From contig JANXYH010000104.1 of NCBI GenBank assembly GCA_025350145.1, forward strand, positions 1 through 64,000: a stretch of DNA of 64,000 nucleotides, read 5' to 3'. Origin of the DNA: Burkholderiales bacterium. Lineage in GTDB: Bacteria > Pseudomonadota > Gammaproteobacteria > Burkholderiales > Burkholderiaceae_C. The notes beneath the pieces were generated by a model. The model searched no databases. It saw only the letters and a list, made by a program, of their open reading frames with translations, and was not told where the DNA came from. Every line of letters starts with the position of its first letter. The stretch's first letter is position 1. The position numbers were made by a program, and so were the translations under genes. Below are positions 1 to 8,500 of this stretch, piece after piece.

Positions 1-311
1 CGCACCACCTGGGCCAGGATGCGGTCGGCCCGGCCGGGGTCGGGGCTGGCGCCGGCCTCGGTCAGCGGTTCGGCCAGGCCGGCCAACAGCACGTCCACGG
101 CCAGGAAGCTGCGGTTCATCGCCGCCTCTGCACCACTGACGAAGCGCTCCACCCTGGCCTGGGCGACCTGCACCGCTTCGCGCCGCAGCATCACCAGACC
201 GAACACAGAGGACACCAGCACGCAGGCCACCAACAGCGCCGCGCCCAGCCACAGCAGCGTCGCGGTGCGGCCCAGCCGCAGCAACTTGTGGGGTTGGCCG
301 GTGGCGGGCAA
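1..311 (-). CDS. Membrane-anchored sensor protein, N-terminal fragment (runs off the window edge)
   Basis: The ORF track does not list this because it is cut by the left edge. The minus strand from the end of the neighbouring DctP gene reads open to base 1. It shows one strong hydrophobic segment (ATLLWLGAALLVACVLVSS) followed by a polar region with heptad-like spacing (REAVQVAQARVERFVSGAE). That is the usual start of a membrane histidine kinase or diguanylate cyclase with a periplasmic sensing domain, but no catalytic domain is visible here. There is no ATG. TTG at 311 is my choice and TTG at 284 is an alternative. It follows the DctP stop by 14 bases, so the two are probably co-transcribed and may act together. 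Confidence 0.5.
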   Translation of the reverse strand, partial: MPATGQPHKLLRLGRTATLLWLGAALLVACVLVSSVFGLVMLRREAVQVAQARVERFVSGAEAAMNRSFLAVDVLLAGLAEPLTEAGASPDPGRADRILAQVV

Positions 312-325
312 GGTGCTGGAGCTGC

Positions 326-1474
326 TCAGCGCAGCGTGGCCGGGATGCCGACCACCGGCCCGATGGTGCGGTTCCAGATCTCGGCACACTGCGGCCCGCA
401 GCGCTGTATCCAGCGCGGCAGCACCGTGTTGGCCAGCAGATCGCGGCGCTTCTGCTCGTCGGCAGGGCTTGGCTTGACCTCGGTCATGCGGCCCTTGCGG
501 CCGGCCTGACATCCGGCGGCGCCGACATTGCAGGCAATGCCCTCACCGGTTTCGCGCTCGGACTCGGCCCAAATCGCTTGCTCGAGCTTGGGCAACTCGC
601 GCAGGAGCACGGCCCGCACATCGGCCGGCAGGCCGTTCCAGGCGGCGGCATTGGCGGCAAACAACTGCACCCCCCAGGTGATGGGCATGGCGTACAGGTG
701 CGTGGTCGCTTCGAACAGGCCGATGGTGTTGCCACTCATCGTGCCGGTGACGGCGCAATCGAGCTGGCCATTGCGCATCGCCGGCATCAGTTCGGCAAAG
801 GGCGTGGCCACCGGCGTAGCGCCCAGCGCCTCGACCCAGTCGGCCTGGGTCACGCCCGAGATGCGCACCCGACGCTTGGCCAGATCCGCCAGCGAGGCCA
901 GGGGCTTGGTGCAAAACGCCACCTGCGCCGGGTAGACATAGATGGCCAGCAGCTCGATCCCGGACTGCTTGCGCAGGCTCTCTTGCAACTGCGGCCGGAA
1001 CGCCGCCACCGTCTTGCGCAGCGTCGCCATGTCGGGGTTCAGCCCGGCCAGGTCGGGGGCGCCGATCAGCGGGTCCTGCGCCGCACTGAGGCTGACGATG
1101 GCCGTGCCGAATGGCACCACGCCAAGTTGCAGCAGCCGCAGCATGTCCTGGCCGCGGATGCCGGCGCGGTCGAAGGCGACGATCTCGGCGCTGACCTTGC
1201 CCCGCGTCAAGGTCGGCAAGGTTCGGGTCCAGAACGGCTCTTCGTGGCGGGTGAACTGGTTCACGCCGGCCAGGCCGCCGACGATGCGCAGCCGCAGTTC
1301 TGCGGTCGCTCCCGGGCTGGCGGCGGGCTGGGCCAGGCAGGCGGCGCCCAGCGCGCAGGCGGCCATGGCCGCTGCGGCGCGCCCCCAACCCAAGCCGCAG
1401 CGCGAGATGCCGCCTGCTCGTGGCGTGGGCGTTTGCCGATGGCGCAGGAATCGTGGCAACGGAAAATGTGTCAT
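326..1474 (-). CDS. TRAP-type (DctP-family) periplasmic substrate-binding protein
   Basis: The mature protein has the look of the TRAP transporter solute receptor family. It has a central segment (VRISGVTQADWVEALGATP) followed by an ELMPAMRNGQLDCAVTG-type stretch, where these receptors bind a carboxylate. The N-terminus is an Arg-rich region plus an Ala-rich hydrophobic signal peptide ending near LAQPAA. The ORF track starts at a TTG (1486). I prefer the ATG at 1474, four codons in, with a GGAG 13 bases upstream. No TRAP membrane subunits lie upstream. Instead the gene abuts a membrane sensor, so it may present a ligand to a sensor rather than to a transporter. The ligand is unknown. Confidence 0.75.
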   Translation of the reverse strand: MTHFPLPRFLRHRQTPTPRAGGISRCGLGWGRAAAAMAACALGAACLAQPAASPGATAELRLRIVGGLAGVNQFTRHEEPFWTRTLPTLTRGKVSAEIVAFDRAGIRGQDMLRLLQLGVVPFGTAIVSLSAAQDPLIGAPDLAGLNPDMATLRKTVAAFRPQLQESLRKQSGIELLAIYVYPAQVAFCTKPLASLADLAKRRVRISGVTQADWVEALGATPVATPFAELMPAMRNGQLDCAVTGTMSGNTIGLFEATTHLYAMPITWGVQLFAANAAAWNGLPADVRAVLLRELPKLEQAIWAESERETGEGIACNVGAAGCQAGRKGRMTEVKPSPADEQKRRDLLANTVLPRWIQRCGPQCAEIWNRTIGPVVGIPATLR

Positions 1475-1776
1475 ACGCAGGCGCAAACTCCAGTGCCGCG
1501 CTGCAACGGGCTATCCCAACAGCGCGCAGTAGCGGCAGATTGTGGCCCGGCCTCAGGCCTGCGGGTCGGCCGAGAAGCCCGGTCGCCGTCCGCCATTTCG
1601 GCCAGTGGACGCGCGGCCGGCAGCCAAGCCGGAACCTTGGCCTCGGCCCCGGCGACGCTGCGCCAGCCATGCCGGCAATTTGCGACTACGCTAGCGGCCG
1701 TTTGCAGGCATAGCCGCAGGCAGATGGTTCAATTCAGCCGGGCTGCGGCAGCGTCAATTCATTTTGGAGTACAGGC
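1475..1776. other. Divergent intergenic region, DctP / phosphofructokinase
   Basis: About 300 bases between divergent genes. The ORFs in the track here are frame shadows. A clear ribosome binding site (GGAG, 1766-1769) sits 7 bases before the phosphofructokinase ATG. I see no convincing -35/-10 pair on either strand and no strong inverted repeat. Confidence 0.5.
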
Positions 1777-3003
1777 ATGGTTCAAGCAAGGGTGTTGGTG
1801 GCCCAGGGTGGTGGACCCACCGCCGTCATCAACCAGTCGTTGGTCGGCGTGGTCCAGGCGGCGCGGCGCTGCCTCGGGGTGGAGCGGATCTACGGCGCGC
1901 GGCATGGCGTTCGCGGTGTGGTCAACGAGGATTTCGTCGACCTGGCGCGGCAGACCCAGGTCCAGCTTGAGCGCGTCGCGGCCACCCCCGGCGCGGCCCT
2001 GGGCAGCACCCGCGACAAGCCCGACGCCGCCTATTGCCAGCGCATGTTGCGGGTGCTGCAGGCCCATGCCATCAGCCACTTCTTCTACATCGGCGGCAAC
2101 GACTCCTCGGACACCGCGCGGATCGTCAGCGAACAGGCCAAAGCCGCCGGCTACCCGCTGGTGGCGGTGCACATCCCCAAGACCATAGACAACGACCTGG
2201 TCGGCAACGACCACACCCCAGGCTATGCCTCGGCGGCGCGCTTCGTGGTGCAGGCCTTTGCCGGCGCCAACCTCGACAACGCCGCCCTGCCCGGCGTCTA
2301 CCTGGGGGTGGTGATGGGCCGCCACGCCGGCTTCCTGACCGCCGCCGCCGCCCTCGCCCGGACCCGCCCCGACGACGGCCCGCACCTGGTCTACCTGCCC
2401 GAGCGGGTGTTCGAGATCGAGCGCTTCCTGGCCGATGTGCAGGCGGTGCAGCAACGCCTGGGCCGCTGCGTGGTCGCCGTCAGCGAGGGCATCCACGACG
2501 CCGCCGGCCAGCCGATCCTGGCGCAACTCGCGGCCGAGCTGGAGCGCGACGCCCATGGCAATGTCCAGCTCTCGGGCACCGGCGCCCTGGCCGACCTGCT
2601 GTGCGAGCAGATCAAGTCGGGCCTGGGCCTGAAGCGGGTGCGCGGCGACACCTTCGGCTATTTGCAGCGCAGCTTCCTGGGCTGCGTCAGCGAGGTTGAC
2701 CAGCAGGAGGCGCGCGAGGTCGGCGAGAAGGCGGTGCAGTTCGCGCTCGATGGCGACGAGCACGGCCAGCACGAGGGCTCGGTCGCGATCCAGCGGGTCG
2801 GCGACTACGCGGTCGACTACCGTTTGCTGCCGCTGGCGGCGGTGGCGGGCAAGACCCGGGTGATGGAAGACGGGCTGATCGCTGCCAGTGGCAACGATGT
2901 CAGCGAGGGCTTTGTGCGCTACCTGCGGCCCTTGCTCGGCAGCAGCCTGCCCCAGGCCCATGGGCTGCGCGACCACCCGGTCGCCAGGCTGCTGGGCGCC
3001 TGA
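1777..3003 (+). CDS. pfp: Pyrophosphate-dependent 6-phosphofructokinase
   Basis: Phosphofructokinase family (PF00365). It phosphorylates fructose 6-phosphate to the 1,6-bisphosphate, probably with PPi, reversibly, in the cytoplasm. The N-terminal GGGPTAVIN loop is at about residue 11, GGNDSSD at 106-112 and PKTIDND at 134-140. The lysine of PKTIDND is typical of PPi-using enzymes, where ATP enzymes have PGTIDND. The phosphoryl-donor loop reads GGND where ATP enzymes have GGDG and most PPi enzymes GGDD, so donor choice should be tested. MGRHAGFLT and the C-terminal VRGDTFGYLQRS region are conserved. Length (408) fits the bacterial PPi class. The start is fixed by GGAG 7 bases upstream. Confidence 0.9.
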   Translation: MVQARVLVAQGGGPTAVINQSLVGVVQAARRCLGVERIYGARHGVRGVVNEDFVDLARQTQVQLERVAATPGAALGSTRDKPDAAYCQRMLRVLQAHAISHFFYIGGNDSSDTARIVSEQAKAAGYPLVAVHIPKTIDNDLVGNDHTPGYASAARFVVQAFAGANLDNAALPGVYLGVVMGRHAGFLTAAAALARTRPDDGPHLVYLPERVFEIERFLADVQAVQQRLGRCVVAVSEGIHDAAGQPILAQLAAELERDAHGNVQLSGTGALADLLCEQIKSGLGLKRVRGDTFGYLQRSFLGCVSEVDQQEAREVGEKAVQFALDGDEHGQHEGSVAIQRVGDYAVDYRLLPLAAVAGKTRVMEDGLIAASGNDVSEGFVRYLRPLLGSSLPQAHGLRDHPVARLLGA

Positions 3004-3039
3004 GGTCGCGCGTGGGCGAACCAACCTGGAGCAAACACC

Positions 3040-4158
3040 ATGACCGTCAGCACCGAACCCGGCACCATGATCTTCGAGCAAATCGCCACCGGCGGCTGCC
3101 AGAGCTATCTGCTGGGCTGCGCCGATACCCGCCAGGCGGCGCTGATCGACCCCGAGGTCAGCCAGGTCGACCGCTACCTGGCGCTGGCCGCGCAGGACGG
3201 GTTGACGATCCGCTTCCTGATCGACAGCCACACCCATGCCGACCATTTCTCGGGCACCCAGGTGCTGGCCAAGCGTTTGCACGCCACCCGGGTGATGCAC
3301 CGCGCCGCACCCGCGCCGGGCCTGGACATGCGGGTCGATGACGGCGAATCGATCCTGCTGGGCAAGCTGCGGCTGCGGGTGCTGCACACCCCCGGCCATA
3401 CCGCCGATTCGATGTGTTTGCAGGTCGCCGACCGGGTCTTCACCGGTGACACCCTCCTGATCGGCGGCACCGGCCGCACCGATCTGCCCAGCGGCGACCC
3501 GGCCCAGCTCCACGCCAGCCTGTTCGGCAAACTGCTCAAGCAGGACCCGGCGCTGCTTGTCTATCCGGCACATGACTACAAGGGCCGCAGCCACTCGACC
3601 CTGGCCGACGAGATCGCCACCAACCCGCGCCTGCAGGTGCGGGCGCTGGAGGACTTCGTGGCGATGATGCGCAACCTCAACCTGTCGGCGCCAACCCACC
3701 TCACCGAGGCCCTGCGCACCAACATGAGCGGCGGCAAGACGGTGGCGCAGATGCTGGCCGAGGCCGAGTCGCAGGTGCCCTTCATGGCCATGACCGAGCT
3801 GCGCGACCGGCTTGCCAGCCTCAGCCCAAGCGGTACCGCTGGCACCGCTGGCAGCGCCGGCAGCGCCGACAACTGCGGCCGGCTGATCGTGCTCGACGTG
3901 CGCGAGCGCGACGCCTATGACGCCGGCCACATCCCCGGTGCGGTGCTGCTGCCACGCGGCCAACTGGAGCTGCGCGTCAACACCGTCCTGCCCGATCCGA
4001 CTGCGCGCATCGTCACCTGCTGCGATTTCGGCCGCATCTCGACCCTGGCCGCCGCCACCCTGCACGAGATGGGTTTTGCCCGGGCGGTGGCGCTGGACGG
4101 CGGGATGAAGGCCTGGGCCGCAGCCGGGCTGCCGCTGGAGCTGGCGGCGGTGGGCTGA
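3040..4158 (+). CDS. Persulfide dioxygenase (ETHE1-like) fused to a rhodanese domain
   Basis: Residues 1-250 are a metallo-beta-lactamase fold of the ETHE1 type. Iron ligands are visible in HTHADHFSG, in TPGHTADS and in TGDTLLIGGTGRTDL, with a late PAHDYKG histidine. ETHE1 proteins oxidise glutathione persulfide to sulfite. After a low-complexity linker (GTAGTAGSAGSAD) comes a C-terminal rhodanese domain (about 280-372) with DVRERDAYDAGHIPGA and an active-site loop CDFGRIS, so the catalytic cysteine is present. Such fusions couple persulfide oxidation to sulfur transfer between thiosulfate and glutathione. The gene starts 36 bases after pfp with GGAG upstream. Together with the sox genes at 13 kb it suggests active inorganic sulfur metabolism. 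Confidence 0.88.
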   Translation: MTVSTEPGTMIFEQIATGGCQSYLLGCADTRQAALIDPEVSQVDRYLALAAQDGLTIRFLIDSHTHADHFSGTQVLAKRLHATRVMHRAAPAPGLDMRVDDGESILLGKLRLRVLHTPGHTADSMCLQVADRVFTGDTLLIGGTGRTDLPSGDPAQLHASLFGKLLKQDPALLVYPAHDYKGRSHSTLADEIATNPRLQVRALEDFVAMMRNLNLSAPTHLTEALRTNMSGGKTVAQMLAEAESQVPFMAMTELRDRLASLSPSGTAGTAGSAGSADNCGRLIVLDVRERDAYDAGHIPGAVLLPRGQLELRVNTVLPDPTARIVTCCDFGRISTLAAATLHEMGFARAVALDGGMKAWAAAGLPLELAAVG

Positions 4159-4164
4159 AGCGGC

Positions 4165-4181
4165 CCTCCTTCGCAAGGAGG
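4165..4181 (+). terminator. Short hairpin after the dioxygenase-rhodanese gene
   Basis: CCTCCTT-CGC-AAGGAGG, a perfect 7-bp stem with a 3-base loop, begins 6 bases after the stop codon. There is no T-run, so it may be a weak or Rho-assisted terminator, or an RNA 3' end stabiliser. Confidence 0.35.
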
Positions 4182-4245
4182 ATGGCAGCGCCGGCCCTGG
4201 GTGCTAGGCTGAAGCCGGCACTCTGCCTCAAGGATTGGTGTTGCG

Positions 4246-4887
4246 ATGCGCGCGCTCTGGATAGAAGACCACCAACTGATCGGCGACTCGCTGGCGATCT
4301 TGCTGCAAGTGGTGATGCCCGAGGTTTCGCTCGACAAGGCACGTGACCTGGACAGCGCCCTCGGCCTGATCGCCACCTTCCGCTATGAACTGGTGTTGCT
4401 CGACTGGTGGCTGGGCCCGCATGACGGCCAGGCGACGATGCGCCGCCTGCGCGAGGCCGGCTGCAACACCCCGGTGATCGTGGTCTCGGGCGACGAGCGC
4501 GAGGCGGTGATGCGCCAGGCCATGGCGCTGGGGGCGGTGGGCTATGTGCCCAAGTCGGCCGACCCGGACACCCTGGTCGCGGCGATAGGCCAGGCCCTGC
4601 ACGGCATGGTCACGCCGCGGCTGGCCAGGCCCGAACCGGGCGCGACAGCCCCTGGCGGCCTGCCAGCGATCGACGTTGCGGCGCTCTTCCCCGAGCTGAC
4701 CTCGCGCCAATGCGAGGTCTTCCGGGCACTGATGCGTGGCCTGTCGGACAAGCAGATCGGCCGTGACCTGGCGATCTCCGACACCACCGTCAAGACCCAT
4801 GTGCGGGCGATCCTGCAGGCCGTGGGCGTCCACCGCCGCGGCGAGGCGGCCTTCGCGGCACGCCAGCGGGGCAGCGGTGGGTATTGA
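4246..4887 (+). CDS. LuxR/NarL-family two-component response regulator
   Basis: The receiver domain (about 1-120) has the acidic pair in WIEDHQ, the phosphoacceptor aspartate in LLDWWLGPHDG, a Ser in VVSGD and the lysine in YVPKSA. A linker leads to a C-terminal LuxR-type helix-turn-helix (ELTSRQCEVFRALMRGLSDKQIGRDLAISDTTVKTHV). It is a cytoplasmic DNA-binding regulator, probably activated by phosphorylation. The 3' end overlaps the next gene, a hybrid histidine kinase, by 11 bases, which argues that the two form one signalling pair. The target promoters and signal are not visible. Confidence 0.9.
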   Translation: MRALWIEDHQLIGDSLAILLQVVMPEVSLDKARDLDSALGLIATFRYELVLLDWWLGPHDGQATMRRLREAGCNTPVIVVSGDEREAVMRQAMALGAVGYVPKSADPDTLVAAIGQALHGMVTPRLARPEPGATAPGGLPAIDVAALFPELTSRQCEVFRALMRGLSDKQIGRDLAISDTTVKTHVRAILQAVGVHRRGEAAFAARQRGSGGY

Positions 4888-6715
4888 AGCGGACCCCGAG
4901 GCGGACCCCGAGGCGGCCACACCGGCGCGGCTCCAGGCGCTGGTCGAGGCACGCCAACTGCAATTGATCCTGAGCCAGTTGCGCCGGGTGGCGGTCACAC
5001 ATCTGCTGGTCGATGTCGTTGTTGCCTGGCTGGCCTGGCGCGCCGGCCTGGGTTGGCTGGCGGGGCTGTGGCTGTTGGTGATCGCCGCGATGGTGCTGGT
5101 CCGCGACCGTTATGTCCGCCGGCAGCAGGCCCAGACACTGCCCGATGTGCCAGCGGCGCTGGCGCATCTGCGCGCATGGCTGGTCTTGATCGGCTTGGCT
5201 CAGGTGGCGGTGATGGCCCTGGTGTTCTCGCGCCCGCCGGGCGACGCGCATTACCTGCTGACGATGGTGATGCTGGGCACGTCCGCCGGGGCGGTCATGG
5301 TGGTGGCCGGGCACACGCGCGGCTTCATGCCCTGGGCCGGGGTGTTCTTCGGGGGACTGGCGCTGTGTTGGCTGTCGCACCTGGATCTCGAAGGCCTGCT
5401 GGTGGCCTTGTTGATCCTGTCCCTGCTGTCCACCCTGGTCGCGGCGGTGCGCGACCAGGGCCGCACCCTGGCCAACCTGGTCAGCCTGTCGGAGGCGCTG
5501 CGCCTGGAGCGGGACAAGCAGTCGCGCTTGTCGGCCGAATTGGCCCAGGCACGTGACCGCGCCGAGCGCGCCAGCCAGGCCAAAACCCGCTTTTTTGCCT
5601 CGGCCAGCCACGATCTGCGCCAGCCGCTGACCGCGCTGTCGTTCAACGCCGCGACGCTGCGCCTGCTGGCGCAACGCCTGGCCGATGACGACCTGAGCCA
5701 GGTCAGCGACGGCATTCGGCGGGCCCTGGCGGAGAGCCAGGGCCTGCTCGACAGCGTGCTGGAGGTGTCCAAGCTTGACGCCGGAACGATCGAGGTTCAG
5801 CCCCAACCGGTGGAGCTGGTGGCACTGCTGGCCGAGCTGGCGCAGCCGCTGGTCGCCGCCGCAGCCGCGCGTGGCCTGACGCTGCGGGTGCAGGACGCGG
5901 CGGCCGCAGCGCTGTGGGCCAGCACCGACCCGGTGCTGCTGCGCCGCATCCTGCACAACCTGGTCGACAACGCGATCAAGTTCACCCGCAGCGGCGGGGT
6001 GAGCTTGGCGGTGCAGCCCGACGCCGGCCGGTGGCTGCGGATCAGCGTCAGCGATACCGGGCCGGGGATCGCGGCCGAATCGCAGGACAAGGTGTTCGAG
6101 GAGTTCTTCCAACTCGGCAACGCCGAGCGCAACCGCAGCCGCGGCCTGGGCCTGGGCCTGGCGATCGTGCGCCGGTTGGCGGCCCTGCTCGGCGCCGAGG
6201 TCGGCCTGGACAGCGTCCCTGGCCACGGTGCGACCTTCTGGCTGCGCCTGCCGCATGGCCAGAGCGACGCCGCCGGGCAGCCGGCCGAGCCCGCCGCTTC
6301 GGCCGGCGCCCACCCGGCGCTTGGCAGCGCGTCGCAGCAAACCCACAAGGTGCTGGTGATCGACGATGAACCGGCGATCCGCCAGGCTCTGGGCGGCTAT
6401 TTGCGCAGCCTGGGCTGGGAGGTGGTCAGCGCCGGCGATGCCGACGAGGCCATGGCTGCCTGGCGCGGCGGCTTTGCGCCGCAGGCCCTGCTGATCGACT
6501 TCAGGCTGCGCGAGGGCGCCAGCGGCCTGGACGCATTGGCCGCGCTGCGCGCCGCCGGCTGCACCGCACCGGCCTGGCTGATCACCGGCGACACCGAGCC
6601 CGGGCGCATCAGCCAGGCCCGCGCGGCGGGGCTGCCGGTGGTCTACAAGCCGGTGCAGGGCGAAGCGCTGGTGGCGCTGCTGCGGACGGTGCTGGAGCCG
6701 CCTGAACCGACTTGA
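4877..6715 (+). CDS. Membrane hybrid sensor histidine kinase with C-terminal receiver
   Basis: The ORF track begins this frame at 4736, inside the regulator gene. I place the start at GTG 4877 because the 4736-4876 stretch is Arg/Ser/Pro-rich shadow and the GTG gives the common overlapping stop/start. The N-terminal third holds several hydrophobic helices (for example MVLVRDRYV preceded by LAGLWLLVIAA). A HisKA segment follows with the phospho-histidine in ASASHDLRQPLTALSF, then a HATPase with HNLVDNAIKFT, SDTGPGIA and RGLGLGLAIV. A receiver (VLVIDDEPAIRQ, LLIDFRLREG) ends the protein. It is probably the cognate kinase of the upstream regulator. The stimulus is unknown and no extracytoplasmic domain of size is evident. 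Confidence 0.88.
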   Translation: MGIEADPEADPEAATPARLQALVEARQLQLILSQLRRVAVTHLLVDVVVAWLAWRAGLGWLAGLWLLVIAAMVLVRDRYVRRQQAQTLPDVPAALAHLRAWLVLIGLAQVAVMALVFSRPPGDAHYLLTMVMLGTSAGAVMVVAGHTRGFMPWAGVFFGGLALCWLSHLDLEGLLVALLILSLLSTLVAAVRDQGRTLANLVSLSEALRLERDKQSRLSAELAQARDRAERASQAKTRFFASASHDLRQPLTALSFNAATLRLLAQRLADDDLSQVSDGIRRALAESQGLLDSVLEVSKLDAGTIEVQPQPVELVALLAELAQPLVAAAAARGLTLRVQDAAAAALWASTDPVLLRRILHNLVDNAIKFTRSGGVSLAVQPDAGRWLRISVSDTGPGIAAESQDKVFEEFFQLGNAERNRSRGLGLGLAIVRRLAALLGAEVGLDSVPGHGATFWLRLPHGQSDAAGQPAEPAASAGAHPALGSASQQTHKVLVIDDEPAIRQALGGYLRSLGWEVVSAGDADEAMAAWRGGFAPQALLIDFRLREGASGLDALAALRAAGCTAPAWLITGDTEPGRISQARAAGLPVVYKPVQGEALVALLRTVLEPPEPT

Positions 6716-6736
6716 GCGCCGCGCTGGCGGTGCCGG

Positions 6737-8500
6737 TCAAAGCCGGAAGGTCCGGGGGCGGCGGCCGTTCTGGCCGTCGAACTCGACCTGCAGGTCCCAG
6801 GCACCGTCGCCCTGCCGCTGCGGGAACAGTGCAGCAAAGCCGTCGCCACAGTCGGGGAACCAACTGCTGAGCTGGCAGTTGAATTGCCGCCCGCTGTCCG
6901 GGTCGCTGAAGTCGAAGCTTTCTGAGCCGGCAAAGTCGTCGGCCAGGGCGTTGGCAAACGGGTAGGGCGCGTACAGCGCCGAGCTGTGGACCGAGTGCAG
7001 GGTGACCACCTTTTGCGGCTCCGACGGGCAGCTCAGACGGACGGTAGCGACGCAGGGGATGTGCTCGTCGCCCGAGAGGAACACGACCGGTGCGGCGGCG
7101 TCGTACACCCAGGCCAGCAGGGCGTGCAGCGAGGCCGGGTAGCCGAACCATTCGTCCAACTGCAGAGCCAGGCTGGGTTGGTCGGCCAGCCCCAGCCGGC
7201 GTGGCAGGACCATCGCGCCCGAGACCACGAAGGCCGGCGGGCTGTCGGCCCGGCGCCCGCCAATCCAGGCCTGCAAGGCGCCGCGCTGGGCCGGGCCGAT
7301 GATCTGGGCGTCGCGCCAGTTGCCGATGTCGCGCAGCCCGCGGTCGCTGCGGGTGTCGGCCAGGAAGAAGTCAAAGCCGCCCAGCCTGCGCTGCTCGAAC
7401 AGCGCGGCACCGGGCAGCGGCAGTGGCGGTGGTGACGATGGTGCAGGCCACATCCGGCGCTGGCGGCTCAGGTACCGGGCCTTGCCTTCGGCCAGCAGCG
7501 CCGCATTGGCGGCTTGCCCGGGTGCCGTCGCCGGCATCGGCTCCCAGTTGTCGACGGCCTCGTGGTCGTCCATCAGCGGCAACACCGGCCGGTTGGCGGT
7601 GTTCAGGCGGTTCATGCCGGGGTGCTCGGCCATGCGCGCATAGGCAAAGCTGAAGCGGTCGAGCAACTTGGCAGCGTCGAACAGGCCGGCGCTGGCGTCG
7701 ACGTAGACCTGGTCGCCGGCCAGCAGGGTGAAGGCCAGTTCGGGTTGGCTGCGCAGGCGCTGGGCCAGTCGCCACAGCGATTGCCCGGCCGGGCCCAGAT
7801 CGCTGGCGTCCAGGTCCCAGGGCTGGTTGCGCCCGGCGCCGTCGAGCATGCCCGCCGGGTACTGGCAACTGGCCAGGCAGAAGCCGGCGGCCCAGTCGGG
7901 TGCGGCGGCTGCCGCTGCCGTCGCCCGGGCCAGACTGGGCAAGGCCGGCGTGGCGGCCACCGGGCTGGGCACGGTGCCATGGCCCAGCGCGGCCAGCGGC
8001 AAACGCTGCAGGGCGCGCCGGACCTGGGCAAAGGCCACGCCGGGATCGGTGCAGGGGTCGCCAACGGGCACGTCGGCCGACGCCAGCCGCGCGCGGCCGG
8101 GGTTGAATTGCTCGACCCGGCGCAGCCCGAAATCGCCGTCGCCTATGCCCTCAATTTGGTCGAAGAACAGCAGCAGCATGGCGAACGGCGCTGCGCTTTG
8201 GGGCCAGGGCAGGTCGATCTCCACGGTCGGCGGAAAGTCCTGGCCCGGTGCCGGCAATGGCTCGGCCCGGGCGACCAGGTGGGCGGCGTTGGGCTGCGGG
8301 ATGGGCTGACCCTGCGGATCCGCCAGGCACCAGCGCTGGCCGGCCAGCGCCACCGGCACCAGGATCGCGCAGGGCGGCGCGCCGTTGGCGTCCTCGAACG
8401 CCACCACGCAGCGCAGGCGGCCGGCACTGACCTGGGTCGGCACCGCAAAGGACGTCGGTGGCAGGGCTTTGCGGCAGGGCATGCGCTTGTCCTCGGTCAT
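6737..8500 (-). CDS. PhoD-like phosphodiesterase/phosphatase family protein
   Basis: Metal-binding signatures of the PhoD-like metallophosphoesterase fold are spread over the C-terminal two-thirds: FCLASCQYP, LLAGDQVYVD, LPLMDDHEAVDNW, FFLADTRSDR and FLSGDEHIPC. The first 200 residues lack recognisable motifs and no signal peptide is seen (MTEDKRMPC start), so it may act in the cytoplasm, unlike exported PhoD. Its ATG overlaps the TGA of the upstream GMC-hydrolase gene (ATGA, 8497-8500), so translation is coupled and the pair probably share a pathway. The substrate cannot be inferred. It converges with the histidine kinase, 21 bases apart. Confidence 0.8.
   Translation of the reverse strand: MTEDKRMPCRKALPPTSFAVPTQVSAGRLRCVVAFEDANGAPPCAILVPVALAGQRWCLADPQGQPIPQPNAAHLVARAEPLPAPGQDFPPTVEIDLPWPQSAAPFAMLLLFFDQIEGIGDGDFGLRRVEQFNPGRARLASADVPVGDPCTDPGVAFAQVRRALQRLPLAALGHGTVPSPVAATPALPSLARATAAAAAAPDWAAGFCLASCQYPAGMLDGAGRNQPWDLDASDLGPAGQSLWRLAQRLRSQPELAFTLLAGDQVYVDASAGLFDAAKLLDRFSFAYARMAEHPGMNRLNTANRPVLPLMDDHEAVDNWEPMPATAPGQAANAALLAEGKARYLSRQRRMWPAPSSPPPLPLPGAALFEQRRLGGFDFFLADTRSDRGLRDIGNWRDAQIIGPAQRGALQAWIGGRRADSPPAFVVSGAMVLPRRLGLADQPSLALQLDEWFGYPASLHALLAWVYDAAAPVVFLSGDEHIPCVATVRLSCPSEPQKVVTLHSVHSSALYAPYPFANALADDFAGSESFDFSDPDSGRQFNCQLSSWFPDCGDGFAALFPQRQGDGAWDLQVEFDGQNGRRPRTFRL

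Noticed and set aside
1759-4176. 805-residue minus-strand ORF
   Set aside because: Antisense to the phosphofructokinase and dioxygenase genes, both well supported.
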